64,000 bases of DNA, taken from positions 15,934,001-15,998,000 of the forward strand of contig OY540821.1 of NCBI GenBank assembly GCA_961205875.1. The letters run 5' to 3'. This document shows, one piece after another, positions 1 through 10,273 of this stretch. The DNA comes from Sialis fuliginosa (taxonomy: Eukaryota > Arthropoda > Insecta > Megaloptera > Sialidae). Under the pieces are notes generated by a model. It ran no database searches and had not been told where the DNA came from. It saw only the letters and a program-made list of their open reading frames with translations. A program made the position numbers and the translations under genes. Within the stretch, counting starts at the first letter, position 1; each line of letters starts with the position of its first letter.

Positions 1-320
1 GATGAACACTTACTAATGATTACAAAATAATAAATACTAAGACACAAAAGAATCGTCAAATTTGAAACAATGTAAAGCAGTTGCTATGATAATATAATAA
101 TAATTAATAAATAAATTATACTAATAATTAGTTTAAATGTTCATCATTTTGACACCTATTGGCCGATTGTCATCAAATCACGCTGTAAGACAGTTAAATG
201 TATGTAGATTAATATTCAGAAATGGTAGTAATCAAATATCAACACATATTTCTATTTAAGTACATTTAATTAAAAAATAGCCATTACTGGGGCCATATCC
301 AGTACCTTATTTAATTTCTT
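1..320 (+). repeat. Dispersed repeat A, copy 1 (cut by window edge)
   Basis: This sequence recurs at 57037-57370 in the same orientation, with scattered substitutions and small indels. Shared blocks include 'ggccgattgtcatcaaat', 'tgtaagacagttaaatgta' and 'aaaaaatagccattactggg'. I see no coding frame and no inverted termini. The left end may lie outside the window. Family unknown; an unclassified interspersed repeat is the safest label. Confidence 0.75.
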
Positions 321-867
321 TATCAATAAATTGCTGGTTATTAATATTTAATTAAATTAGTCACAGTTAGTAAACAGATGATTTACTAAATGTGATTATT
401 GTTTGCTTTATGAAATCAACCATTAGAAAACATTTGTTTTAATTAAAATAAAAAGATATGCATCTGGTATGTATTTATAACGTTAATAATTTATTAAACA
501 AAACAAAAATATAAAAATACATTTGTTAATGAACTTATTGAAGATTCAAAACTTAAATAAAGAAGAACAGCATTGTATAAATTTATCATTATTGTTATTT
601 TTAGCACATAAAACAAGATAGGTTGACAACCTTCGCATAACAAAACGTTATTTAAAAGGAATATTCGTTTTTCTACCCCATACCTTTGTCCAATTAAAAT
701 TCAGTCTCTAGAATTTGAAATGTTATTTTTTTTATACAAATATTTACATTTTTATGTCATTTTGTACATTTGTTTATCAGATACGTGAAATAAACAAAGT
801 AAACAAAATTATATTATTTGACTTTACAGTTCTTGCAACGTGTAATGAACTGAATATATGTAATATT
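321..867. other. AT-rich stretch without a recognised feature
   Basis: Low-complexity A/T-rich sequence. An open frame of 83 codons runs through its end into the mariner remnant, but it is made of AAA/TTT/ATA codons and reads the transposon antisense, so it is not a gene. Confidence 0.6.
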
Positions 868-869
868 TA

Positions 870-1125
870 CAGGTACCTCGATTTACGAACGAGTTCCGTT
901 CCTAGAAGTTGTTCGTTGAACGATTTTGTTTGGTTTATTCTTCGACATAAACTCAATCTAGAGTGATGCACTTGTTTTATAGTGGTTCGCGTCAAGTCCC
1001 TCAAAATAGGCGTTTATTTCCAACTCGACCTCTTCATTAGAGTAGAATCTTTTCCCGGAGAGCCACATTTTCAATTTCGGAAAAAGGTAGTTGTCGCTGG
1101 GGGGTAGGTCAGGAGATGCAGTCAT
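870..1125 (-). mobile_element. mariner-type transposon, 3' end (truncated)
   Basis: The terminus begins CAGGTACCTCGATTTACGAA directly after a TA dinucleotide at 868-869, as expected for the Tc1/mariner superfamily, which duplicates TA. Reading leftward on the minus strand, the last 54 codons of a transposase precede this terminus. The 5' part of the element is missing: homology stops near 1120, and a different MITE starts at 1161. The second terminal repeat is not in the window. This is a dead fragment. Confidence 0.8.
958..1119 (-). pseudogene. mariner transposase C-terminal fragment
   Basis: The minus strand reads 53 sense codons and then a TAG stop without interruption. Visible motifs are SPDLPPSDNYLF, the equivalent of the mariner motif (Y)SPDLAPSD(Y)HLF that holds the third acidic residue of the catalytic DDD triad, followed by a GKRF motif (seen as SGKRFYSNEEVELE) and a short helical C-terminal tail. 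Full mariner transposases are about 340-350 residues, so about 85% is missing, including the helix-turn-helix and the first two catalytic aspartates. It cannot be active. Identification rests on motif recognition of the family and is strong for so short a piece. Confidence 0.85.
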
Positions 1126-1160
1126 AACTGAAAAGTTATGATAAAAATAAATAATATATT

Positions 1161-1642
1161 CTTTAAATTTTGAAATAAAAAATACTTCCTGAGTGGATTC
1201 ATTTTGGCGTTACCTACAACTTTTTTTTTTTGAAAATTCTGAGAATTGGGGCGTTTTTGATGTGGAATGCGTCAAATATGTCAATTTAACGATAGTTATA
1301 GGAAATTTACGAATAACTCTTGAATTACAAGATTTTATAATGCAAACATCGGAAAATATATTGACCTACAAAAATATTGGGGCATTTAGCGAGACCTACA
1401 CCCTCAACATGTCAAATTCATGATGTTATGTAATTTATAAATAACCGTCTGATTTTTGCACAATTGCTAGACAAATAATAGTAAAATGTTATGGTTATAC
1501 TGGCCTACAAAAATCAAGGGTCTTTTGCCATCACAAACGCCCCAATTCTGAGAATTTTCGAAGATAAAAAAGTTGTAGGTTACGCCAAAATGAATCCACT
1601 CACGAAGTTTCAGAGGAGTATTTTTTATTTAAAAATTTAAAG
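1161..1642. mobile_element. MITE with ~100-bp terminal inverted repeats
   Basis: 1161-1262 is an imperfect reverse complement of 1535-1642: 'ctttaaatttt', 'gagtggattcattttggcg' and 'gaattggggcgttt' recur in inverted order. The unique centre is about 270 bp. An internal 76-codon frame (1193-1423) starts inside the left inverted repeat and is not a gene. No clear target-site duplication could be read, so the superfamily is open. It lies next to, and may have interrupted, the mariner remnant. Confidence 0.75.
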
Positions 1643-2545
1643 CCAACACGACAAAAATAAAAGGAATACATAGAAAGTTTAATTACATACTTCAACACTA
1701 AAAAAAAAAAAACAGTGATTAATATAATTTTCAACATAAACGTTGCATATACGACTGTATATTTTTTTATACTTTGACTTTAATGTTTAGCATTCTCTAC
1801 CTATTCACAATGATATGTTAAAACAAGTGAAATCCCTCAGGCGATGTAAACGTCCCATAGATTACAATAAAAAGCAAAGTTTGCATAGAGGAAAGTCATA
1901 AAATTATACAGTGGATTTCTCACGCAAATTTCTCCACCATGATTTTTTTTTATCTTTTTGATACATTGCATCAAATGTTTGGTTAATAATAAAATATAAC
2001 GATCACACAAGCGTTTTAATACCTTATAAAATATGAATCGAATATTCGAACTGAACTTTAGTATAAATTGGAATTTTGTTATTTCAGATTCGTTTTTGTA
2101 TATTTTTTTTTGTAGAACAGTATAATAAGTAACATATATAATTAGGGTGTGTCAAAAAATTGACATTTGCTCTCGTTACAAAATAAGTTAGTTTATGACT
2201 TAAAATAAACTACAGTTCAATTTTAAGAGATGCCGCAAAAGGGGGTCCCATTTTCTATTTAAATAACATAGGGAAATGATTCTTTAGTACTAAATTTCGT
2301 ATTACTGATTCATGATAACTGTTGAAAATTTTTTAAGGACATTTTTTGCAGAAGATAAAATTCTCTACAACAGTGTCTTCAAAATCATGCCTCTCAATTC
2401 AACATATCAAAAGTTACAGGCATTTTAAGTTTTTATAAAAATAAGTTAATTGTTAATTTTATAGGAAATTTAATTCTCTATAAAAATAATGAGTTGAAAC
2501 TTATTATAAGCGTTTTAAATATTTTTTTTACGAAAATCACGTCAA
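1643..2545. other. Non-coding AT-rich region
   Basis: No gene seen. The segment from 2143 ('ttagggtgtgtcaaaaa') to about 2440 is less A/T-biased and reads like old transposon body ('gccgcaaaagggggtcccat'), but no second terminus or second copy is present here. Confidence 0.5.
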
Positions 2546-2941
2546 TCTATATATATATATATCTTAACGTTTCTCTGTCAGTCTGTGTGTATGTCTGTTA
2601 GTGCGCTTATCACTCGAGAACCACTTATCTGATTTACGTGTTTTTTTTCTCTGGTCAGGTTATAGGCTATATTTTGTTACGTTAGGTAACATAACAACTA
2701 ACCAATGACGATAATAGTTAAATAAATAAATCAAGTAAACTGTTCAATATTGAACAAAATAATGTATTAAAGAATTGTGTAGAATCAAAAGATCTACAAT
2801 AAAGTCCGCGACACCATATATCTAACTTTTATATTTAAACCACAATGACTGCTTTTATGTACTTAATTCAAATATATATTATTTAAATCCTAAACAATAA
2901 TTCCGTAGTCCACGCGAGCGAAGCCGCGCGGGTCCAGCTAG
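2546..2941 (+). mobile_element. Helitron-like non-autonomous element
   Basis: The 3' tail reads 'cgcgagcgaagccgcgcg', then 'ggtccagCTAG' followed by T. This gives the CTRR end, a short GC-rich hairpin-prone block just upstream, and insertion before T. The 5' end reads A|TCTATATATAT. These features fit the Helitron/DINE pattern (5'-TC...CTAG-3', insertion between A and T, no TSD). Tails of this kind are widespread in insects. A (TA)n run and the 'ctgtcagtctgtgtg' block follow the 5' end. A partial relative lies on the minus strand at 60601-60737. No coding capacity. Confidence 0.65.
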
Positions 2942-3738
2942 TATTCTATAAATATCATTTTTATGAAATAAATTAGAAAAAAAAATAGTACAATCTTCTG
3001 GAAATGAATAATTAATTAATATAATACTTAAAATATTTCATATCAATTTATGAACATAATGAAATAAATTAATACCTTCAGAAAATTTCACACGTCAGGC
3101 TTAAAATAACAAAACAACGTTAGGCTTAAAACCATCAAACTTGAATAAATTCGATTCTTCATTCATAAAACTAAAATCCTACAAAACTCACCACGAAGAA
3201 CTTCAATACCCATTCAATTAGCATAATGTAAATTATATTAATTGTCACACGAATACAACCATCTAGTCTTCGTTATTCTCGTATTAATCCTTCAAGATTC
3301 AGAGTGATGCTAAAACAAAAGAAGACGAATCGAAAAGGGGTGCAAATACTATATAAAATAACATCGGTGACCTAGATAAAGGTTAAAGTTCATGTTTGTT
3401 AAGGCGCATATTGACAAGTGAGTGCATGTGTTGGTACTATTCCAGTTCCGGAGAAGGGAAATAAAATGCACTCGGGTTGATAATCATGTCGCGTTAATGT
3501 TAACGTGTTGTTTTGTAAAGGACATGTGATAATTACTCCTTGAATAATATGTGCTGTTAAGATGACAAACACACATTCAGTCAGGATAAGTGGTGTTTAT
3601 GTATATATGTATTGTGTAAATAAACTTACAGGCATATAGGCCGACTCTATCCGTTTGAATAGTGTCAATAATTTAACTAAATAAAATAAAAATGTTACAG
3701 CTGAAAATATTGGTTATATGAGTGATTTCTGTAAAAAT
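2942..3738. other. Apparently low-copy non-coding sequence
   Basis: No repeat partner within the window and no reading frame of note. 3350-3560 is slightly more GC-rich than its surroundings ('tccagttccggagaaggga'). Confidence 0.4.
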
Positions 3739-3812
3739 CATAGACATAGAGCATGGACCACGCATCTGATTCGAAAACAAAGACGATAGAAGCAGGAGTG
3801 TAACTATTCATT
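3739..3812 (+). mobile_element. CATAGACATAGA-type MITE, left end only
   Basis: Matches the first ~50 bp of the complete element at 10043-10260 ('catagacatagagcatgga', 'cgcatctga'). The remainder is lost. A right-end fragment of the family sits at 53395-53514. Confidence 0.7.
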
Positions 3813-4867
3813 CTTGACCCCGAACATTAAAAATATTCATAGATACATACTAAAAACACTGAGAAATATATCTATTAAATTTAATAAAAAAAATTTTAAT
3901 AAAGAAAAAAGAAAACCGACTTCAAAAACTGTTAAATTTAATTATTAGGTTTTTTTTAAGTTTTATTTTTGTTTATTTTTTCAAGTTTTGAAAGCTAAAT
4001 CTGCAAAGGTACCTCTAGTTTTTCTTTTTGATTCTAAAACAATGTATTTTATTTTTATTAATAATATAATTAATAATATAATGTATAAAAAATTAAATTC
4101 AGAATGAATGAATTTAATTAAATTTCTTAAAGATTATTAAAATTTCTTGAATGATGAAAGCTACAAAATGAATATTTTTCTCGAGAAGAAATACAATATA
4201 ATTATATATATATGTATATAAGTATACAATACAATACAGAATTATACTTAATTGGTATAGGTTTGCTATATATTTTCCTCTGCTAGGATATTCACAATTA
4301 TTTTCTATTGCTACAGAATATGCTTTGCAACTAATCTATAATAAAAGATGCTTCATTCCTTTTATATTCGTTTGTTTGCAAGATTTTACTATTAACGTTA
4401 TAATACATAATAGAAGAGAGGCAAAACTTTTGTCGTTTGAAAAGTCTACCTCGTGCAATTAACTAGAAAAGTGGAATACATTCTATTAAAAATAAATTCT
4501 TGTTTGTTTTGTATTTTGAATAATAAAAAAAAAAAATTTGAAATGTTTGGTGTAATATATAATTTTAATGAGAAAGGATTATTTTTTTTTTTTGAAGTCA
4601 AATAAACGACAACGTGGGTATTTAATATTAATTAAACATTATGTTATGTTACTGGTATTAATTCTGTTTATAAAATATGTGTTGGCTTTAAAAACATTTG
4701 AATATAAATATACCTTTACGACGCAAGTAGAGATTTAAATAAATATTTAAAAAAATCTATCTAAGATTAATCAATTATAATAAGAAATAATTATTTCTGT
4801 TAGAAAGAAAATAAAATTTCAATACTGGAATTAAATTTATTTTTTATTAAAACTATTATATACTCTC
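3813..4867. other. Non-coding AT-rich region
   Basis: Contains 'gaaaaccgacttcaaaaac' at about 3910, a phrase typical of decayed insect transposon ends. The related wording 'accaacttcaaaaacgaaa' occurs at about 37385. Otherwise A/T-rich with poly-A and poly-T runs. Confidence 0.4.
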
Positions 4868-4870
4868 TTA

Positions 4871-5375
4871 GGCGGCTATTTACTATCAAAGAAATATGAT
4901 AAAATTTCTTTGATCAATGAAATATGACAGTGTAATAAGTCAACTTTTATAATATTTACCTTCATAATATTTCTATGATCATAGTTAATGACAGTCTCTT
5001 ATATTTGATCAATGTTTTTTGACGTCAAAAACAAAATGGCGAATACCAAGTTATCACTGACAGTTACAGTTACATAATTATTAATATATGAATATCAACA
5101 AAATCCAGTATTATATGATAATCTTCTTATTGGTTATAAAAACCACAATACACGGTTGTAAATTCAAACCTCGATCGCGTCAATTGACGAACATCCACGC
5201 ACTGATATTCAAATAGCACCAAAAAAGAAGAAAATATTCCTAGATAATATTGAGAAAATATTATCAAATATTTTATGTAGTGTAATAAAACAAAATCTCG
5301 TATTTTATCAAAGAAATATGATGAAATCTTTGTCAAAGATCTTTGACATATTTATTTGATAGTGTAATAGCCGCC
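4871..5375 (+). mobile_element. PIF/Harbinger-like MITE, copy 1
   Basis: Termini GGCGGCTATT...AATAGCCGCC are inverted, and a TTA trinucleotide directly flanks both sides (4868-4870 and 5376-5378). This is the 3-bp TWA duplication typical of PIF/Harbinger. Sub-terminal palindromes such as 'tttctttgatcaatgaaa' follow. Two more copies lie at 19856-20344 and 40568-41057. The interior carries a degenerate frame at 5036-5359 that looks like the accessory DNA-binding protein of this superfamily. A TTAA-type (piggyBac) origin is the alternative but fits the 3-bp flanks less well. Confidence 0.8.
5036..5359 (+). pseudogene. MADF-domain-like relic inside MITE copy 1
   Basis: From an ATG in good context (aaaATGGCG) one frame runs 107 codons to TGA, broken by stops at codons 14 and 42. 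Between the stops it reads LLIYEYQQNPVLYDN, then GYKNHNTRL. This resembles the first half of MADF domains, where an LI-x-lv motif is followed by P-x-L-(W/Y)-D and then dYKnr. MADF/Myb-like proteins are the second gene of Harbinger transposons. After codon 42 a lysine-rich stretch (APKKKK) and a helical tail follow. The second half of the MADF domain is absent. Non-functional. Confidence 0.6.
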
Positions 5376-5378
5376 TTA

Positions 5379-5904
5379 ATGAAACTGTATCAGTGAGAAT
5401 TCCACTGATACTTTCAGTGAACATAGAAGTCACTGAAAATCAATTGCACCGATATTCACTGATTTTGAAGCAAGCGAGAAGAATCCGAGAGAAATTCTAG
5501 TACATTTATATAGATGGTTATTTAAATGGTTTATGCAGCTGTTAGTTATGTATTTACATTTTAAACGATTTTAAGAACTTAATAAAACTGCTGTATTTAT
5601 TGAAAAAAGGTACGACTCATATTTTTCAATTTATATGTTAAATTTTTGATATAGGTAACTTTTCAAACGTAAGAAAAATAAGTATTTTGATGTTTTTGTT
5701 ATTCATACTAAATTTGAACTAGTGGATGTATTTATTCGGATAAGGACACTAAACGATAATTATATTTAGTTTATCACCCCATACATCCAGGATTAAAATT
5801 CAGTTTTAATCTCGAATTCTGTAAAACACGATTGGCAAACTCCATTACCCCTTGAATAGAGATTTATCGATCAATTAGATTTACTAAAACGTACAGCATT
5901 ATTC
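5379..5904. other. Non-coding region
   Basis: No gene. 5390-5480 repeats 'cactgat(a)' words (for example 'ttccactgatactttcagtg'), giving weak local dyad symmetry. The rest is A/T-rich. Confidence 0.4.
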
Positions 5905-6296
5905 TAGTGTTTCCCAAACTATTTGAGGAGGAATATATTGTAGGAAAATGGGGTTAAAAAGGAGCCCGTGGAAGAAAAATAAATTTATTTGTTTTGATAT
6001 TATTATCAAAAAAATATATGGTGCTAAAAAAATCAGGGAGCTAAAATTTAATAACTTAAAAATAAGTGAACAAATAAATTTTAAATATTAGTAGGATGCT
6101 GCGAATTATTTTATTTTTGCTTTGGAAATTTTTTTTTTTTATAATTGTTTTATATTTTGAAGCCCCGAGGGTCTCATTAAATATTTTAATGAAATATGAG
6201 TATTTTATTTATGTATTGAGTAAATAAAAATATTATAAAAAGGTAAATTAACGGACCCTCAAAAATAGCACGTTGAGTATAGTTTGAGAGACGGTG
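5905..6296. mobile_element. Probable hAT-type MITE remnant
   Basis: The left end TAGTGTTTCCCAAACTAT and the right end ATAGTTTGAGAGACGGTG are imperfect inverted repeats of the widespread hAT terminus CAGTG(G)TTCTCAAACT. Body of about 390 bp, no frame. The flanking 8-mers do not match, so the boundaries or the call may be wrong. Confidence 0.5.
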
Positions 6297-6426
6297 ATCT
6301 AGTTGGACATTGTTTTGAATGCAATAATTCAAATACTCCACTGTCACGTATACATAAATATACCTGTGTGCCAGATGAGTGCTATAGAATGGCTTTCCAA
6401 TTATATGATTTATGTATTACTCTCGA

Positions 6427-7008
6427 CAGCACCGGCTTTAGGGGGGGGGGGAGGTGAATCGGGTGATTGTTAGGGGCACCAGGTCAGGAGGGGTGATGCA
6501 CAGTGGGGCATAAGTAACTTTTTTGTTTCAAATCAGTAATTTTTGAGTAAACTTAATTTTTTTTAATCTTTAAAATTAAATTTTTTGTCGATCTGCTAAA
6601 ATTTTTTTTTTTTAATTTCTAAAATAAATCGATTGTTTGACAGCTGCTAACTAACAAATCCTTATTCAGGAACACAGAAAACCTTTAATAAGGTATTTTA
6701 GAGAAAGGGTTAAAGGTTGATGTTTATTTTAAATATTCTCTTCAAATTCTTGTGAAAATTATTAATTAAATTATTTAAAACTCTGTTAGGCCAATCCCCA
6801 GAGCTATAAAATGTATTAAGAAAAGCAAACGTTTTGCGCTTTATCTGCGATTCTATCGTGAAATCCATCAAAACTGTAGGTACTTTTTTGTTCTTTATAA
6901 AATTACAAAGAAAATAAAAATGAACTCGCTATGTTAATTTGTTTAAGAGATATGGTCAATCAATTATAAATCTCTCCTAGGGCGTCAGAATTGCTAAGGC
7001 CGGCTCTG
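6427..7008. mobile_element. hAT-type MITE (CAGCACCGGCTTTAG ends)
   Basis: The left terminus CAGCACCGGCTTTAGG and the right terminus CTAAGGCCGGCTCTG are inverted repeats with two differences. The flanks actctcga and actcgata are similar but not a clean 8-bp duplication. An 11-base G run at 6441-6451 follows the left end directly. A related left end (CAGGGCCGGTTTAAGG) is at 52141. No coding capacity. Confidence 0.6.
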
Positions 7009-7192
7009 ACTCGATATTGTACAATATAGTTATGCTGCAGTGACCTATTGTGACCTTAGTGACCTGATGGTTTGATATAATTCATTGTTTATTATTAATT
7101 ATGTTTTATTTATGTAATCGGCAGAATTTTGGGTTTAACTTGAATAAAAAAATGCAGAGTTAAATTTTGATGAAAATTCGATATCTACATTG

Positions 7193-7275
7193 TACTATGG
7201 GCTTCAGAAGTCGTTTGCCACTCTAAAGGTCAGAATCGCTTACAACAGATTCAAAAATATTAAGACAAACATCAT
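7193..7275 (-). mobile_element. Tc1/mariner-type MITE family B, end fragment
   Basis: 'aaggtcagaatcgcttacaa' and 'aagacaaacatcattgg' match the right part of family B in reverse. The terminus differs: 'ctatgggcttcagaagtc' instead of the CAGTCGCCTGCA end. The copy at 8271 shares this alternative terminus. Confidence 0.65.
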
Positions 7276-7394
7276 TGGTTATTTTTTTCTAGGGCTATAT
7301 TTAATTTATCATGTTATAAATTAACTTCTGTTTGAATTCGAGTTGAAAGATGAAATTTCTATGAAAAGTGAAAATAAAACCATGAAATTTGACT

Positions 7395-7520
7395 AAAAAA
7401 ATTTGAGTTTTAGATTTCGTTAAAAGTATGTTTTTTATATAGAAAATAATGTGAAAAGTTGAAATTTTCAAACCGTAAGTTTGTATTAAAAATATAATTT
7501 TTGGGTTTTCTTTTTATTAT
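7395..7520 (+). repeat. Diverged fragment of the palindromic family
   Basis: 'cgttaaaagtatgtttttt' and 'gtgaaaagttgaaattttc' align with the arms of the palindromic elements at 27.4 kb and 52.5 kb. More decayed than those copies. Confidence 0.6.
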
Positions 7521-8270
7521 CAATGTTTAATTTATCATTTATTAATTTTTCGGTAAACTGAATCGATTTCCAGATACTAAATTCTGTTAAATATGAATAA
7601 AATACTCATATGGAGGCCACAGTATTTTATTATTACATAAATAATTTAATAAAAGTTTTAAATACATAATTTAAAAAAAAATAGATATAAAATGTAAAAA
7701 ATTACTAAATGTTAAAATGAGTAGAAAAATATACCATAGAAAATAAAATATAATTTAAAACGTACGTATTTTTTTTCTTTCAGACAGTGGTTATGCTAGC
7801 GTTGTAAGTTCTTTCCAGTTTCCGGTTACGTTTTTGTTCTGGCGGTCCTAGAAAAAGTTTCAGGATAATAAAATTCTCATTTCCATTCAAATACAGCATA
7901 AAAAATTACATGTACATACATTTTGTGGCAAAGTTAAACAAAATGTACTACCTTCATCCATATATTTATTTAAATTTATAAAGAGTTAGATTTATATGTA
8001 TGTACTATGTACAATAATTTCTGAGTCTGGCGTTTTACAGGCAGTATAAAATATAATCAATTTTGATAATTTTTAGAATAATCTAATAATTATTTTTAGA
8101 ATAATCTATCAGTATACTGTTTTACTTGGCATGAAAATACTAATTGTAATAGAACTTTCACTTGTTTTACAGCTTAAGACCCAAGAATTAGTTAGGTTAT
8201 ATTATACTAAAACATTCACGGCAGGTCCGTATTAAGGAAAATTAAAAATTAATATTTTATAAATATAGTT
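7521..8270. other. Non-coding AT-rich region
   Basis: No gene or recognisable repeat. A direct doublet 'aataatctaataattattt' / 'agaataatctatcag' lies near 8075-8110. Confidence 0.4.
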
Positions 8271-8595
8271 ATCACAAACTTAGTAAGCTTATTTATATTT
8301 AAATCATTTCTCCATGTACCAAACAAAGACAGAAATTTTGAAACTCATTTGCTAGATAAAGAAGTACTCTTCGTTTATAATAGGTACTCATATATATTTG
8401 TGCGATTAAATTATTATGTAATCTATTGAAAATTGTATCAATAAATTTTGTGTCAATAAATATTTGATATTCCGAATTTAAGTATTTAAAAATGTTAAAC
8501 ATGATATAAAATGATGTTTCTCTTAATATTGTCGAATCTGTTGTAAACGATTCTGACCTTTACAGTGGCAGATGACTTCTGAAGCCCATAGTACA
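8271..8595 (+). mobile_element. Tc1/mariner-type MITE family B, copy with alternative end
   Basis: Collinear with 15445-15820 and 26634-27012 ('aaatcatttctccatgta', 'tttgctagataaagaa', 'aatatttgatattccgaatt'). The left terminus is missing. The right end reads 'gacttctgaagcccatag' followed by TA. The minus-strand frames of 67 and 71 codons crossing it are antisense chance frames. Confidence 0.75.
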
Positions 8596-10034
8596 TATAT
8601 ATATATATGCATATATAATATATATACTGTTATATACGAGTACATTAAGGACGTTATTAAATGCCTAGGATATCCTCGGATACAATTCAGTAAAAGTTTA
8701 CAGAGCTTAGATAATTCAAGCATGAAATAAACTAACAATGCTTATACACCATTTAGAGCTTATAGATAAAAGGGATATCCGCAAGTCAACAACGTTAGTT
8801 TCGACTTCATGTTAATTGCGCATACACGTTACTGTATTTTACTATCTAGGAACTATAAAAACTCTGCTTTAGAGATCTATACTTTAAACTTTATTCTATC
8901 TAGATTAGAATAAAGTTTTGTTGATAGAACAATTCAATTGATCAGCTCAACTTGTTGATCTGACAATATATTGTAACAATGTACGGTTTATTTGTGAATT
9001 CATTATTTATTAAAACGATATTTTTTTAATAATGTTATTTTTTGCGTGCTCCGAATCGAAATCAGAAAAAGAAAAACTTCTCGGAAATAAATTAAGATCT
9101 AAAGTGATCGAATCAGATCTTGATAGATCTGCATTTTGAGACAAAATCATATTTTTGATCTGCGGAGATTTGCAAGGTTTACAAGGTTTACAACGATCTA
9201 TAGATCTTTGCAGATCATTGTAGATTTTTATCAGTTATGGATGGGTCTTTATATAATATCACAGCCTTCTAGATACTGAACCATTTTACTTTAAAAGCTG
9301 AGATTTGGTATAATTATAGTAAATAATGGACCTGAATTATTAAAATAAAACTTTTTAATTTTTTTTCTTATGTACTGAATTTTCGGTCTCCTTAAACTTT
9401 TTGTACTAAGTTTTTTAGAAATAATTGTTCTTGATGGAGAGTTTTTGTGAAAAATTTAGTTTCAATAAACTATTCAACACATTGTATTTTTCTGTTACTT
9501 CATTTTTGAATTTTCTCTGAAAAATATTTTTTTTAAATGAAAAACTTTTTGTTTAAAAAAATAATAATTACACATAATTTAGGTAAAAGGTTTTCTTTAT
9601 TTCACGAATAATGTAAAAACAATAGTTTCTTATGAAATATAAATTCTATAAATTGACATAAAACGACATTGCTGTAGCCCATAAAATTGAATTTGGTACA
9701 TTATTTATGATATATTATAGTAATGAAAATATATTATGCAAATATGTATATTAAAATGCACATTGTATGTCTTGTACAAGATGTATACACAAAGAGGAAC
9801 ATCAGAAGTTCTGGATGATATAAGCTATGTATTATGCCAACCCCTTATATGAAACGTGCCTTATCAAGGGACTGGAATCGATTCACTCTAGATGACTAAT
9901 TTACAGATTTATTAACCCTTTGGGAATCGTTTTCACATTGTGTTTTAATTGCACACATGTGTTATGTTATATTAGATGGAACAGACACTTTAAACTATAA
10001 TTTACAAAATTAATCGATCTTAACTTAAGTAATC
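8596..10034. other. Non-coding region with a GATC-rich patch
   Basis: An AT microsatellite at 8598-8630 is followed by low-copy sequence. 8938-9215 contains about ten GATC tetramers, many as AGATCT/TGATCT, with a doublet 'caaggtttacaaggtttaca'. No reading frame. Confidence 0.45.
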
Positions 10035-10042
10035 AAAATAAC

Positions 10043-10260
10043 CATAGATATAGAGCATGGACTGCGCATCTGACTTGAAAACAGAGTCTTGTCAAAAGAA
10101 AGATATAGAAATAGGTTTGGGATGTGGAAGTGTCTATTTCATTCTTATGAGAAAAAGAGATAGATATATCCCAAACGCCACTGTATCTCTCTCACTGTTT
10201 TGGAGAAATATTACTCCATTATGTTAATACAGAATGCGCGGTCCATATTCTATGTCTATG
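10043..10260. mobile_element. 218-bp MITE with perfect 8-bp TSD
   Basis: Imperfect inverted termini CATAGATATAGAGCATGGAC and GTCCATATTCTATGTCTATG are flanked by identical octamers aaaataac (10035-10042 and 10261-10268). An 8-bp TSD is typical of hAT elements, although CATAG is not a classical hAT terminus. The interior also has dyads ('agaaagatatagaaata', 'gagatagatatatc'). The satellite array starts immediately to its right. Confidence 0.85.
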
Positions 10261-10273
10261 AAAATAACTGATT

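Noticed and set aside
4871..5375. piggyBac assignment because of TTA(A) flanks
   Set aside because: Only TTA is duplicated at copies 1 and 3, and the MADF-like relic fits PIF/Harbinger; not fully excluded.
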